Positions 37,815 to 48,776 of a stretch of 64,000 nt of DNA are shown here, piece by piece. A model generated the notes under the pieces. The model did no database searches and was not told the DNA's origin. It was given only the letters and a program-made list of their open reading frames with translations. The position numbers were made by a program, and so were the translations under genes. The DNA is from Hibiscus mutabilis (taxonomy: Eukaryota > Streptophyta > Magnoliopsida > Malvales > Malvaceae). Numbering within the stretch: the stretch's first letter is position 1; every line of letters starts with the position of its first letter. The DNA lies in assembly GCA_019671005.1 (NCBI GenBank), contig CM033724.1, forward strand, positions 21,367,786 through 21,431,785. Reading direction: 5' to 3'.

Positions 37815-39240
37815 TATAACACCCTAAACCCAGTGTCAATTGGGCCTCAAGCCCAAACCCATTAATAAAAATTTGCGAGCAAGTTTAGCCCAAAACCATA
37901 ATTTTATAAACCATACTACCGTTAAAAAGAGTTATACAAAATATTCAAGCGTTACCTTAGAGCTCCAATTCAAAACACATTAATTTAAGACATTCGATAT
38001 GGAAAATAAATCAAAAGGAGTTACAGATACAAAACATAAGGTTCCTATGAATACATTGCCCCTACAAATCTAAGTAATGTACTCTTCGCATATTGATGCA
38101 CTGAAATCCTACTCCAATGGCTCCTTGCAAAGTATGTAGCAACCTAAGGACCCACATAAGGAAATAACAATTCCAAACCCTGAGCTCGAAAGCTCAATGG
38201 ATACACCTCTATTATACTATGCTTCATGCATATCATAAACATAAGCATGTATTCAAACAATGATTAAGTAGGCAAGAATATCATGCGGCGCTACTCTGAT
38301 CGCCTAAACATGAAATAAATATAATCAATCATTCAACGATTAAGGGCTCACAAAGCCCCAAATACCATACCATACTATACAGGAGTAAGGTCATGTCACT
38401 TAGCATCGGTACATACACTCTGGGTGACACTAGGTCATGAAGCATCAAAATATACACCCTGGTGAGACTGGGTCACATAGCATCGAAACATACACCCCAC
38501 TCGAAAACATCCCTCGAGCATATACGAATGAGGCCCAGGTCATATAGCATCGGTAACCTCCATCCCTCCCAACTTACATTGGTGTTGAAACACGTTCTCG
38601 GGTATCTAGATCCCATCAACCAAGCGCTCACACGGCACGAATTAACGTTACAATACTATTATATCAATAGCTTTAATCATTATATGGATTACACAAGTCT
38701 AAGTCCCATTTTATTCTTATTTATTCATACACGGGGTTAGACATCCGGTTTCTCAGTTTTACAATTCATTTCATACCTCTAGGGACCCTCTAGCGCTTTA
38801 CCTCAAATTATAGAACCCCCGAACGTAAACTCAAATTTCTTGGGAAGATGGCCTAACGAGTACCGATACTCCTATATGGGTATTGGTACGCCCATCTAGG
38901 TATCGGTACTCCTCCCCGAATACCGATACTCAAATTAGGTTTAAAAAAATAAATCCTCAAGCTGTGCAGATACGTTTACCTCCGTATCGGTACTTAGTAT
39001 CGGTATGTGAACGACCCCGTACCGATCCTCACCCATATCGGTACTTCCACCTTTGCATACCGATACACAAAATCCTACCTCAAGCAACGGAATAATAGTA
39101 CTGATACGCCCCCTAGCATACCGGTACGCTAAAATGTTACTTGAATTTCCATTAAGCAAGGGGTACCGATACTCAGGAAGACGTACCGGTATGCCCTTCA
39201 TGTTTTGAGTCCTTCCCTAGAGAGGGGTATTGGTACTGAA
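37815..39240 (-). repeat. Gypsy A 3' LTR (left), truncated
   Basis: It aligns with 42191-43617 and then breaks at GGTACTGAA, where RNase H coding begins. It contains repeated GTGAGACTGGGTCACATAGCATCG units (38385-38560) and a dense GTATCGGTAC/GTACCGATAC cluster (38865-39235). Confidence 0.83.
38865..39235. repeat. GTATCGGTAC/GTACCGATAC motif cluster in LTR A
   Basis: The decamer and its reverse complement, with 1-2 base variants, occur about every 20-30 bp in both orientations. Equivalent clusters lie in LTRs B, C, D and F and in the other copy of A (43225-43640). Confidence 0.7.
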
Positions 39241-40336
39241 CCACTCTTTTTATGGGGTTTAAGTTGCCTCGAGGCGTAAGCCACAACCTTACCCTCTTGC
39301 ATCAAAACACAACCTAACCCACACAACGAGGCATTGCTGAAGACTGCATAATCCTTCCTCGCCTCAGGTTGCGTCAACACCAGGGCTTCCGTAAGATACA
39401 CCTTTAACTGCTCGAAACTTTTTTGTCTCTTCTCAATTCACTCGAAAGGGACTCCCTTCTATATGAGTTTGGTCATAGGCACCGCTATGATCGAGAAGCC
39501 TTTGAAAAACTGCCTATAATACCTGGTAAGTCCAAGGAAAATATAAAACTCCAAGATATTCCTAGGGGGTTTCCACTCAACTACAGTTTGGATTTTCATA
39601 GGGTCAGTACGGATCCCATCCGAGACAATGTAACCCAAAAAGGCCACCTCAAAAAGCCAAAACTCACACTTGCCGAACTTGGCATAAAGCTTCCTCCCTC
39701 TCAAGGTCTGAAGAACAACTCGCAGATAGTAATCGTGCTCCTCCTTCAAGCACGAGTACACCAAAATGTCGTCTATGAAAGCCACCACAATCTGGTCTAG
39801 ATAAGGCTGGAAAATCCAGTTCATTAAGTCCATAAAAGCTGCAAATGTGTTGGTAAGCCCAAATGGCATTACCAAGAACTCATAATATCCATACCGTGTT
39901 CTAAAAGCGGTCTTTTGGACGTCCCCTTCTACCAACTTCAACTGGCAATAGCCCGATCTTAAATCAATCTTTGAAAACACACAAGACTCCTTAACTGATC
40001 AAATAAATAGTCGATCCTAAAGAGGGGATAACGGTTCTTCATCGTTACCTTTTTAAGCTATCGATAGTCAATGCACATCCTCCTCCAAGGTGAGATGCTC
40101 GGTCAAATAAAGCCCCTCCCTAATAACTCTTGAATCTAACTCTTTAATTCTCTCAACTCAGTGGATGCCATACGATACGGTGCTATCAACACTGGTGCCA
40201 TTCTAGGCATCACTTCAATTTTAAACTCTAACTCTCGATCAAGGGGTAATCTAGGTAGCTCCTCTGAAAACACATCAACAAACTCCCTAATCGTCTGAAG
40301 GTGCTCTAACATTGGGCTCCCAACTCTGGTATCCAT
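39241..40336 (-). pseudogene. Gypsy A reverse transcriptase and RNase H, truncated
   Basis: 40136-40336 is the RT lead-in (FVDVFSEELPRLPLDRELEF, APYRMASTELRELK). 39459-39980 is the palm: FSKIDLRSGYCQLK, FRTRYGYYEFLVMPFGLTN, the active site FIDDILVYS, and KFGKCEFWL. 39241-39401 is the start of RNase H (DYAVFSNASLCGLGCVLMQ, VVAYASRQLKPH). The frame then continues into LTR sequence. Stops lie between the open pieces. The enzyme would have reverse-transcribed element RNA. Confidence 0.92.
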
Positions 40337-40542
40337 TACATGAGTTAGGAAGACTTTGTAACCCTATTGAATTACCTTATGAGTCATCAAGGCTGACACC
40401 ACATTTGAAAGACAAAGATTTCTTCACTCCTAACCACAAGCTGAAACTCATTCAAAACACGAAGTTTCAGACTCTTAGTTCTACAACCCAAACTTACATC
40501 ATGCTCAAAAAGCCAAATCATTGACAAGATGGCATCAAACTT

Positions 40543-40839
40543 CTAAAACGGTAGCACCATCAAATCTGCAAGAAACACTGAACCTTGAATCTCTATATGA
40601 CACCTCCTATAGACCCTATCAACTTTTACACCATACCCTAACGGGATAGTCACACGGACTCCCACCTCAAGATCTTCAGTAGGTATGTCCCACTGCTTTG
40701 ATATCCCACTACGGATGTAGGAATAAGTAAACCTCGAACCCACAAGAAAAATAATAGGAAGAGAAAACAAAGTGAACATACCTAAAATAACATCAGTAGC
40801 CTCATAGTCCTCTTGTGCCTTGACCGTATATTGTCTCAT
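40543..40839 (-). pseudogene. Gypsy A retropepsin-like protease, active site lost
   Basis: The open stretch fits the plant gypsy protease pattern: DVILGMFTLFSLPIIFLV, then TYSYI, VTIPLGYGVKVDRVYRRC and FLADLMVLPF. The expected catalytic D-S/P-G-S-T is replaced by V-G-S-R-F-T, so the aspartate is missing. It is non-functional even within its intact frame. Confidence 0.82.
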
Positions 40840-40931
40840 AGGAGCTCTTGCTATTGACTGAAAGGTACCACCACTCTGATGTCTCGTCTAATCACTCGCT
40901 CCTCCTCTAGTAAAATTACGGCCCTTCTGTG

Positions 40932-42040
40932 CTATGAAAGAGTTCCTCTAATTTTGAACTGAGGGGCATCCAACGCCTCAAGACAGCCTCTCAAGAAGTC
41001 ATCCAGTGATCCACAGCCATAGCATACCTTGGCTTTGATGTAACACTTCCCATGGTGCTTACGCCCACAGTGGGTACATACTGGTGCATACGATCCCCTA
41101 GACGAGCCTCCTGAACTCATAACCAAAGAGAAGTTGGGCCTCCTATGCCCTGTAGAGGCTGACCTATGACCGAACCTCCCTAACTGATTCGATGCTCCAC
41201 CTATCTGGTTTTAATTTCCTCGATACCTTCTCAAAGAGGACTAAAACTGATAAGAGTGGGAATAACTCCCTCCACTTGCATTGACATGGCCCCCAGCCCG
41301 AGTATATGTCAACCCTTGTACTTGCTCAAGGGACTTAGCACTAGTGGCGAAATCAAAAAACACCTTTGGTGGATCCGCAGTCATGAATGTATGTATCTCT
41401 TTCGCAACCCTTTTCTAAACCACTTTCATGTCATCTTCTCTATGGCAACGAGTTCTAGAGCATACCTACTCAACTATAGGAATTCTTGTTTATATTCATA
41501 AACTAGTTAATTTCTTTGCACCAGATGGGTAAATCGGTCTCGCAAACTATCCATATGAGCTTCTCCAACGTACTGTTTCTCAAACTCATCAAGAAAATCA
41601 TCCCAAGTGGGCCGGTTAGGATACCAACCTAACTCCACTGTCTTCCACCACTGCCGAGCATTCTCTTTTAGAAAAGAATGGATACACTTCAACTTGTCTC
41701 TTGGCTCCAAACCCATTTGACGTAGGATCCAACGCATATCCCTCAAGGGTTGATCCATTTTGATTGGATTATCATCTCCCGATCGTAAGAAATCAGTTTC
41801 ACCATATCTACGAAGCCTCTAGATCGGGGCTTCCCGAGGGGTAGCGAGAGTTCTTGGGATAACCCTCGCTATCCGATCAAGCACCCTATACAGATGGGAG
41901 AAGTAATTGGCTCCTTGATTCCCCTTACCCTCTAACATTTCATAGATGTCCAAGATAAAATCCTCATCACAGCTCTCCTCTCGAGAGCCCCAACTCTCTT
42001 TCAGTTCATGAGCTCTTCTAGGCATATTCAAACTGTGCAA
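40932..42040 (-). pseudogene. Gypsy A gag, broken
   Basis: 41507-41758 carries the gag core (MGLEPRDKLKCIHSFLKE, ARQWWKTVELGW, PTWDDFLDEFEKQYVGE). 40932-41126 carries CTHCGRKHHGKCY, then CYGCGSLDDFLRGC. This paired pattern is typical of Tekay/Del-type chromoviruses, but the knuckle histidine is replaced by D. 41819-42040 is the N-terminal part. Frameshifts separate the pieces. Confidence 0.85.
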
Positions 42041-42173
42041 ATAACAAACAAGGTTACTCCATCAGATATCCATCCTTAACATGAGTACGACTTCAAATTA
42101 TGGGTATGTATTCACTAGACACCTTTTTTATGACTCTCTATCACCTCGGGGTTCCTAGAACTGCTAAACCTAA

Positions 42174-42185
42174 GCTCTAATACCA
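42174..42185 (-). other. Primer-binding site of gypsy A
   Basis: On the minus strand it reads TGGTATTAGAGC, one base from the initiator-Met-tRNA site. Five bases from the right LTR. Confidence 0.82.
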
Positions 42186-42190
42186 CTAAA

Positions 42191-44487
42191 TGTAACACGC
42201 TAAACCCGGTGTCACATTGGGCCTCAAGCACAAACTCATTAAAAAAATTGCGAGCAAGTTTAGCCCAAATCCATAATTTAATAAACCATACTACCGTTAA
42301 AAATAGTTATACAAAATATTCAAGCATTACCTTGAAGCTCTAATTTAAGACACGTTAATTTAAAACATTTGATATAGAAAATAAATCAAAAGGAGTTACA
42401 GACACAAAACATAAGGGTCATATGAATACATTACCCCTACAAATCTAAGTATTATACTCTTCACATATCGATGCACTGAAATCCTACTCCGATGCTCCTT
42501 GCAAAGTACATAGCAACCTAAGGACCTGCATAAGGAAATAACAATTCCAAACGCTAAGCTCGAAAGCTCAGTGGATACACCTCTATTCTACTATGCTTTA
42601 TGTAGATCATAAATATAAGCATGTAGTCAAACAATGATTAAGTAGGCAAGAATGTCATCTGGCGTTACTCTGATTTCCTAAACACATGAAGTTAATGTAA
42701 TCAATCATTCAACGATTAAGGGCTCACAAGTCCCCACATACCATAATATACTATACATGAGTGAGGCTGAGTCACATAGCATCGATACATACACTCTGGG
42801 TGAGACTAGGTCACGTAGCATTGGAATATACTCCTTGGGTGAGACTGGGTCACATAGCATCGAAACATACACCCCGCTCAGAAATATCCCTCGAGCACAT
42901 ACGAATGAGGTACGGGTCACATAGCATCGGTAACTTTATTCCCCCTAACTTACCATGGGGTTGCAACATATTCTCGGGCATTCAGATCCCATCAACCAAG
43001 TGTTCACACGGCACGAATTAACATTACAACTCCATTAAATCAATAGCTTTAATCATTACATGGATTGTACAAGTCTAAGTCTGATTTTATTCTTATTTAT
43101 TCATATACGGGGTTAGACATCCAGTTTCTCAGTTTTACTATTCATTGCATACCTCTAGGGACCCACTGGTCCCTTTACTTTGAATTATAGAACCCCAAAC
43201 GCAAACTCAAATTTCTTGGGCAAATTGCCCAAGAAGTATCAATACTCCTATATGGGTATCGGTACGCCCATCTAGGCACTGATACTCTTCCATGAGTATC
43301 GATAATCAAATTAGGTTCAAAAGAAATAAATCCTCAAATTGTACTGATACGCTTACCTTCGTATCAGTACTCAGTATCGGTACGTGAACCACCCTATACC
43401 AATCCCCACCCGTACAGGTACTTCCATCTTTGCGTACCGTTACACGAAAGCCTACCTCAAGCAATAGAACAATAGTACCGATATTCCCCCTAGCGTACCG
43501 GTATGCTAAAATGTTAATGGAATTTTCATTAAGTAAGGGGTACCGATACTCGAAAAGTCGTATCGGTACACCCTTTATGTTTTGACTCCTTCCCTAGAGA
43601 AGGGTACTGGTACTGAATGACCCATACCAGTATGTGAACCTAGATTTCCAGGTCTGGGGTTTGAATTTCTCCTATTTAACCCCCAAAACTCAAACTACAA
43701 CTTTATGAAAGGTGTTTAGGGTCGGTTTCTGCCAATTTTACAAGTTTTTAACATCAAATATAACTTTTTCCATTAACACCCATCAAGCATGATCAAAACA
43801 CAAAAATGACATACAAGGCATTACCCTTATGATATGCAGGAAACAAAAAAAATAGAAGTGTACTAACCCTCTTCAAAACACCAACAACTCTTGTTATCCT
43901 TGACTTCAAGCTTTGCCCTTGCCTTGAGCCTTAGAGTGCTCACCAAGCTCTTTAACTACACCCAAATGTTGTAAAACGAATTACAACACAGTCAAGAGAT
44001 AAAAGAGAACTAAAGAAGATTTAACATAATAAGAAAATGAGATTAAACTCCTCAACCCCGGTCATCCTCATAAAACCCCTTCAAAATCCCAAGGTTTTAA
44101 TCCAACTCCAAACTTTGACATTCTTAGCCCAAAATATAGTTCTCTTATTACTGAAACTTCTTCTCTCAAGCTTTAATTTGGGGTTTCTACTCTAAATCAT
44201 GAAGATCACTCTTTTAAGCTTGGGACTCACTCTTTAAAAATAGGGAAAGATGATGGAAAAAGAAGGAGACAAGGGTGAGCTCATGCCTTACATCCATCTG
44301 CAGAAAAATAACTTTTCCCCTTTCTTTTTCACATGCTTTGGTGGGAAAATTACTTTGTTACCCCTCTAGCAAAATCCAACAACAACCCAACCACTATTTT
44401 GGGCTCCAATAGGCACTCAAAGCCTAATATTTTGGCCCAACTCTCAAGTTAACCCGACCCTTAGATTCTAAAATCTGGATCATTACA
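42191..44487 (-). repeat. Gypsy A 5' LTR (right), complete
   Basis: 2297 bp, TGTAACACGCTAAACCC...GGATCATTACA. It has the same internal tandem units (42750-42945) and GTATCGGTAC cluster (43225-43640) as the left copy. Gypsy B LTR sequence resumes immediately after. Confidence 0.87.
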
Positions 44488-46336
44488 CACACAACATACA
44501 ATAATACATACATACACCATCTAAATAAATGGCCAACGAAGCCCTACTTTATCTGTGCTCACACATCCGTTGGGTTACCTGTGCTCATACATCCGGATCA
44601 CCATAGCCACTGATATGTCTTAGACATACACTGATCACACTAGCCACAAGTAGTCTTTACCTGAGGCCACTCAACCTATCAGGTTACTCGAGTTAACTCA
44701 GTCTATCGAGTTAATTACCTTACCCGGATCACCATAGCCACAGATAGGTTTCTTACTACACCCAGATCACTTAACCCATGGGTACATCTGATGTACTTGT
44801 TCACTCAGCCCAAAGTATGCATCCCCCTATATAAGTACTATAGTATTGACCCTAGGATAACCGAATTCCTTTTCATCAATCATAAAGTAATACATGCTCC
44901 TCGAGCATTCGTACACCTCACCAAGAGGTAAGTGGCACCAAGCCAAGCTATCAAGAAAATGCCCTAAGGCATGACATAAACCAACATGAATTTATCACTT
45001 ACCAAGTTATTACACTTTACACTCATCCATGAGGGTTAAATCTCGGTTTCTTATTTTTACAATTTATTTTACAACATTAGAAGCCCATTAGACCATAGTC
45101 CTCGAATTATCAACCTCTCGAACTCATTTTCAACATTTACAGTCAGATTGTTCAGCAGGTACCAATACCCACTCAAGAGTATCGGCACATCTCTCTGGGT
45201 ACTGATACCCCTTCATTTTCGATACTCTCCCATGTATATCGATACATTTTTTCGCTACTAAAATTTTGATGGAACAAGGGGTACCGATACCCACCTTAGG
45301 CATACTGATACGCCCTTCAAGAATTTCTTGTGTTCATCCTTCATAACACAGGGTATCGATACAGGCTCCTCATGTATCCTATCGAAGCCCAGAAATGGCT
45401 TCCAAGGCTCGGAAATCACATCCCAAGCCCTCAAAACGTAAACTTTAACCCATTAACTCAGTTCTACATCTTATAGAAGTTATTTATGGTGGTTTACTAC
45501 CATTTTTACTCCTCGTTAACTATTAATCTAGGATTTGTCATTAACAAAGCTTTAAGCTACCAAACCAGCAAGACTAACAATCTTAAACAACAAAATCAAG
45601 CAAAGCAATCACTTTATGATCTTCAAAAAGAGTAGGAGTTAGAAATGTACTGACCTTAAGCCAAAATCTTGAAATGCTCTCTTAACCTAAGCTTCTTCAA
45701 CCTTCTTTGAATCAAGCTTGGAAAACCCCTTTAACCTCTTTAACATGCCATAAAAACATGACAATTGAATCGAGCTTGAACTAACCATCATGGTGAGCTT
45801 AGCTACGAAAATACAACTTTAAAATCATGAGAAAACTCCACGGGAATCCTCAAATCTTAAGCCTTTCAAAAACTCATAAATGAAGAGTTACACTTTTTTC
45901 AAAAAATCATACTTTTCTTGAAGCCCATGGAGAGAAGATCAATAAACTTGAATATTGAATCTCGGATGTAAGAAAAGAGGTAGAAAGATTGAATCTTTGA
46001 GGTTAGAAACTAGGCAAGAAAGGAAGAGGGAAATGGGTTGTGTGGGAGAAGGAAAAAGATAAAGATGATATTATCTTGTCTCCCCTCCCCAACTCACTTG
46101 ATATACCAACTCCTCAATTGGTTTTCAGCCTTTATTTTGAATAAAGGTAAAATCACAACAAAAAATCTCAAGGTTCTTTCCTTTTTACAAGTTGATCACT
46201 TGCCAAGCCTAATTAGCTCAATTCTCAACCAAAAAGGCCCAAACTTGGCCCAATGGGTCCAAACACTCAATCCAACACAAGGGTCCATGACCCGGGTCAG
46301 CGCTCAATCGTTGACTCAAAAATTTGAGTCATTACA
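44488..46336 (-). repeat. Gypsy B 5' LTR (right), main piece
   Basis: It aligns with 20728-22588 of the left LTR, including GGATCACCATAGCCAC, the GTACCGATAC-type region at about 45150-45370, and the terminal ...TTGAGTCATTACA. It is followed by the TSD CGATG. Confidence 0.85.
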
Positions 46337-46341
46337 CGATG

Positions 46342-46420
46342 TCCCAAGTCTTTGGCCCAACACGCAAGGCCCACGGTTCGGGGGACCCGACCCACATATT
46401 TCGAAATCTGGGTTGTTACA
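46342..46420 (-). repeat. Solo LTR D, right end
   Basis: This follows the second copy of the gypsy B TSD and ends GGGTTGTTACA, the expected LTR terminus. Text such as TTTGGCCCAACACGC and ACCCGACCCA resembles the end of LTR A. It shows that gypsy B inserted into D. Confidence 0.7.
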
Positions 46421-46539
46421 AATGCTGCGAAGGTAAACAAACTCTCAAAGACTCAAACAGACCCAACATAGATTTAATAAAAAAATTGTTTTCAAAAATT
46501 CAGTAATCAACTAATTTATCAATTTCCGGACGACTTAAC

Positions 46540-48314
46540 AAAATAAAAAATCAAACGAGAAACAATACAATTCAATAAAAAGCAATGGAAACCAAAATCG
46601 TTCAATCAAAATAGAGGAAGAATAAAAAGAAAATGCAAACACAAAACCTCCCGAGACTCTGAAAGACTATATTCACGTTAAAGCAAGAATGGGCCAAGCC
46701 TCTAACAACCATAGTGTAGCTGAAAGAGTATCATAAAACCAATTTTTTTCTCAATTCAATGCATGCTACATTGACACCATATAATTTGTCACTTCATTTG
46801 GTCCATAGAAAGAAAATCAATGAGAGAATGAAGCTTCTGCAAAATCTTGTTCCTGGTTGCAACAAGGTCTGGAATTTGTTCAAATGACTTAGTAAAAAAA
46901 ACAAAAATTATGGTTGTAATTCTAAAATATGAGGTTGAATTTTCCAATTTTTAGGTGACCGGAAAAGCCTTAGGCTTTGCTTGGTTGGGTAAAAAAGTGG
47001 AAGGGAGGAAGGAGAGAAGAGAAAATTAGAAAGAAAATGAATGTAAGGGTTGTTTGATAGAGTGGAATATTGGATGGGAAGAAAATAAGAGGGAGGTAGT
47101 TTTCCTTGCTCCTATACAAATAGTTTTATCTCTTAAATTGGGTGAAAATAAGAAGGAAAAGTGAAAGCTATTATAGTTTTATAATAAAGTTATCAAATGA
47201 TATTTAAAAAAATTTAATTTTATTTTCACAATATATGATTAATTTATATAATTTCATCAAATATTTTAATTATGATTTTATTTTTTCAGTTTTGTCCTTA
47301 AAATTTTTTATCTAATCTAAAATATACTCTTATTTATTTCTAATTTTACTATTAAATTTAAGTTTTTTAATACAATAACAATTTTGTTCACTTTAGTCCC
47401 TAAAATATTTATTTAATTCAAAATTGACCCTTATTTGTTTCTAATTTTTATAATTCTATCTAATATTTATCCTATGGTTTTATTTTTGTTCAATTTAATC
47501 CCTCAAATTTTATTTAATTTGGAATTGACCTCTATTTATTTCTATTTTATAGTTTAGTCCAATATCTTATAATTGCAAATTTTACGTTTCTGCCACTAAA
47601 TTTTAAAAATTATAAATAAATAGAGGTCTATTCGGATCAAATAAAAATTTTATCAACTAAACTAGAAAAAAATAAAATAATATTAAAAATATTGGACACA
47701 ATTATAAAAAAAATTAGAAATACATATGGGTCAATTTTGAAGTAAAGAAAAATTTTAGATATTAAATTGAAATAAAATAAAAACTATATTAAAAATATTA
47801 AATTAAATTATAAAAATTAGAAATAAATAGTTTTCAATTTAAGATTACATAAAAAATTTGGAGACTAAATCGAATAAAAATAATTATATTAAAAATATTG
47901 GACCAAACTACAAATAAAAATAAATTATAATTTTCAAAACTTAATTTTCTTTCCTCTTAATTTTCCATTGTACCAAGCAATAGGGAGGAAAGAAACTTAT
48001 TTTTCTTCAAGTTTTTCTTCCTCTCAACCAAGTACACCGATGAAAAAAAAACATATATTTTTCATCCTTCCATTTTTTCATCACTTTAATTTTCCATCCT
48101 TTCAATTTTCTTTCCTTTATACGAAGCAAAATGCTGGAAGAAATGATAAAATACGTTCAATCTTTACAACGTTAAGTTGAGGTAAAAAGATTAAACCTTT
48201 GTTGATGAGCGGGAGGAGCTTCGATTTCTTAAGAAGTTTTTTTTTCACTTGTGATTTTATGATAATAAAATATTGGCAGTTCCTTTCAATGAAGCTAACT
48301 TCAGCGAATACTAG
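46540..48314 (+). pseudogene. Captured bHLH transcription-factor gene fragment in the Pack-MULE
   Basis: Four exon pieces are joined by GT-starting introns. The first, ending at 46727, reads PPETLKDYIHVKARMGQ, then ASNNHSVAER. The second (46801-46866) reads VHRKKINERMKLLQNLVPGC, then NK. The third, split by a MITE (46955-46972 and 48131-48181), reads VTGKAL, then MLEEMIKYVQSLQR-stop-VE. The fourth (48280-48314) reads FLSMKLTSANT. This is the basic region, helix 1, loop, helix 2 and following segment of a plant BEE/BPE/CIB-type bHLH, a nuclear E-box-binding dimer. The DNA-contacting H, E and R remain, but one basic R is H. In-frame stops are at 46623-46625 and 48173-48175. The second exon's acceptor AG is mutated. 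The N- and C-terminal parts of the gene are absent, and it ends at the right TIR. It cannot encode a working factor. Confidence 0.88.
46973..48130. mobile_element. Hairpin MITE inserted in the bHLH fragment
   Basis: It splits the bHLH exon exactly between VTGKAL and MLEEMI. The left end is GGCTTTGCTTGGTTGGG; the inverted right end is TTTGCTTCGTATAAAGG. The arms hold imperfect tandem units of about 115-130 bp (TTATTTCTAATTTT..., TTAGTCC.AATAT) on the left and their inverted copies on the right, around a short centre near 47590-47605. No coding. It resembles Tourist/PIF-type MITEs, but the right terminus and TSD appear to have lost about six bases. Confidence 0.72.
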
Positions 48315-48316
48315 TC

Positions 48317-48767
48317 AATGAAGCTATCTTGACCAACAAACTCGAAGCTTTTCAAGTGCTATGAGCCACTGAGTTGAATGGTGAGAGGAGCTGCTTCTAA
48401 GTTCGGCTTGGCTCAAAATGGATTGGGTCAGCAATCTTTCATCTTGTTTGGAGAGAACACAGGGAAGAAAGTAAAAAAAAATGTTAGAAACTAAGAAGAA
48501 AATTTTGGGAGAAATTTTTAGAGAATTCAAAGCAAGCCCAAGGAGGGGAGGGGGGGGGGGGAGAAGAGAAAGTGAAGGAGCAGTTGTAATCCAATGCAGT
48601 ATTTTTTTTTATTTTTTATGCGTCATGTCATATCTAACTGATGCCAACTCTCGGATGACCAAAATGATAACGTTTAAAAACATAAGTGGCAAGAATAATC
48701 TTTTTTAAATTGAGTGATCAAAATAAAATACGCCATAAATATAAGGGACCTCTGATGAAGCTTACCC
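48317..48767 (-). repeat. Right TIR of the Pack-MULE
   Basis: The inverted counterpart of 17477-17917, with the outer end at 48767 next to AATTTTAAA. It includes a run of about 14 G at 48546-48561 that is not in the left TIR. Confidence 0.88.
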
Positions 48768-48776
48768 AATTTTAAA

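Larger units (their letters stand above)
37815..44487 (-). mobile_element. Ty3/gypsy element A (Tekay/Del-like gag), integrase deleted
   Basis: The left LTR starts TATAACACCC at 37815. The right LTR is complete, 42191-44487. The primer site at 42174-42185 sets minus orientation. The order is gag, paired zinc-knuckle region, protease, RT and RNase H, which is the gypsy order. The sequence then jumps from RNase H straight into the truncated left LTR at about 39240, so integrase is missing. It lies in the right LTR of gypsy B. About 30 bp of B is lost at the junction and no TSD is visible. Confidence 0.85.
20043..46336 (-). mobile_element. Ty3/gypsy-type element B, gag only, with nested insertions
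   Basis: The left LTR begins TGTAACACCCCAATCCC and the right LTR ends CATTACA. The 5 bp duplication CGATG (20038-20042 and 46337-46341) is perfect. A polypurine tract (minus strand AAAGGAAGGGAGAG) abuts the left LTR, so it reads on the minus strand. Only gag is recognisable. Protease, RT and integrase are absent from the roughly 3.2 kb of its own internal DNA. Other elements sit in its internal region (24178-25590) and in its right LTR (27826-44487). Confidence 0.85.
17477..48767. mobile_element. Pack-MULE (Mutator-like transposon) carrying a bHLH gene fragment
   Basis: About 450 bp terminal inverted repeats start GGGTAAACTTCACCGGAGG (left) and GGGTAAGCTTCATCAGAGG (right, inverted). A perfect 9 bp duplication AATTTTAAA (17468-17476 and 48768-48776) flanks them. 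Long TIRs with a 9 bp TSD are the MULE hallmark. No mudrA-like transposase was found, so it is non-autonomous. A captured bHLH gene piece lies next to the right TIR. The 31.3 kb span is mostly later LTR retrotransposon insertions. After removing them, and the hairpin MITE, the MULE would be roughly 1.7 kb. TIR divergence, perhaps 20-25% by eye, implies considerable age. Confidence 0.88.

Noticed and set aside
39423..39800. A 125-codon plus-strand frame
   Set aside because: It is antisense to the gypsy A reverse transcriptase, whose motifs are clear on the minus strand.
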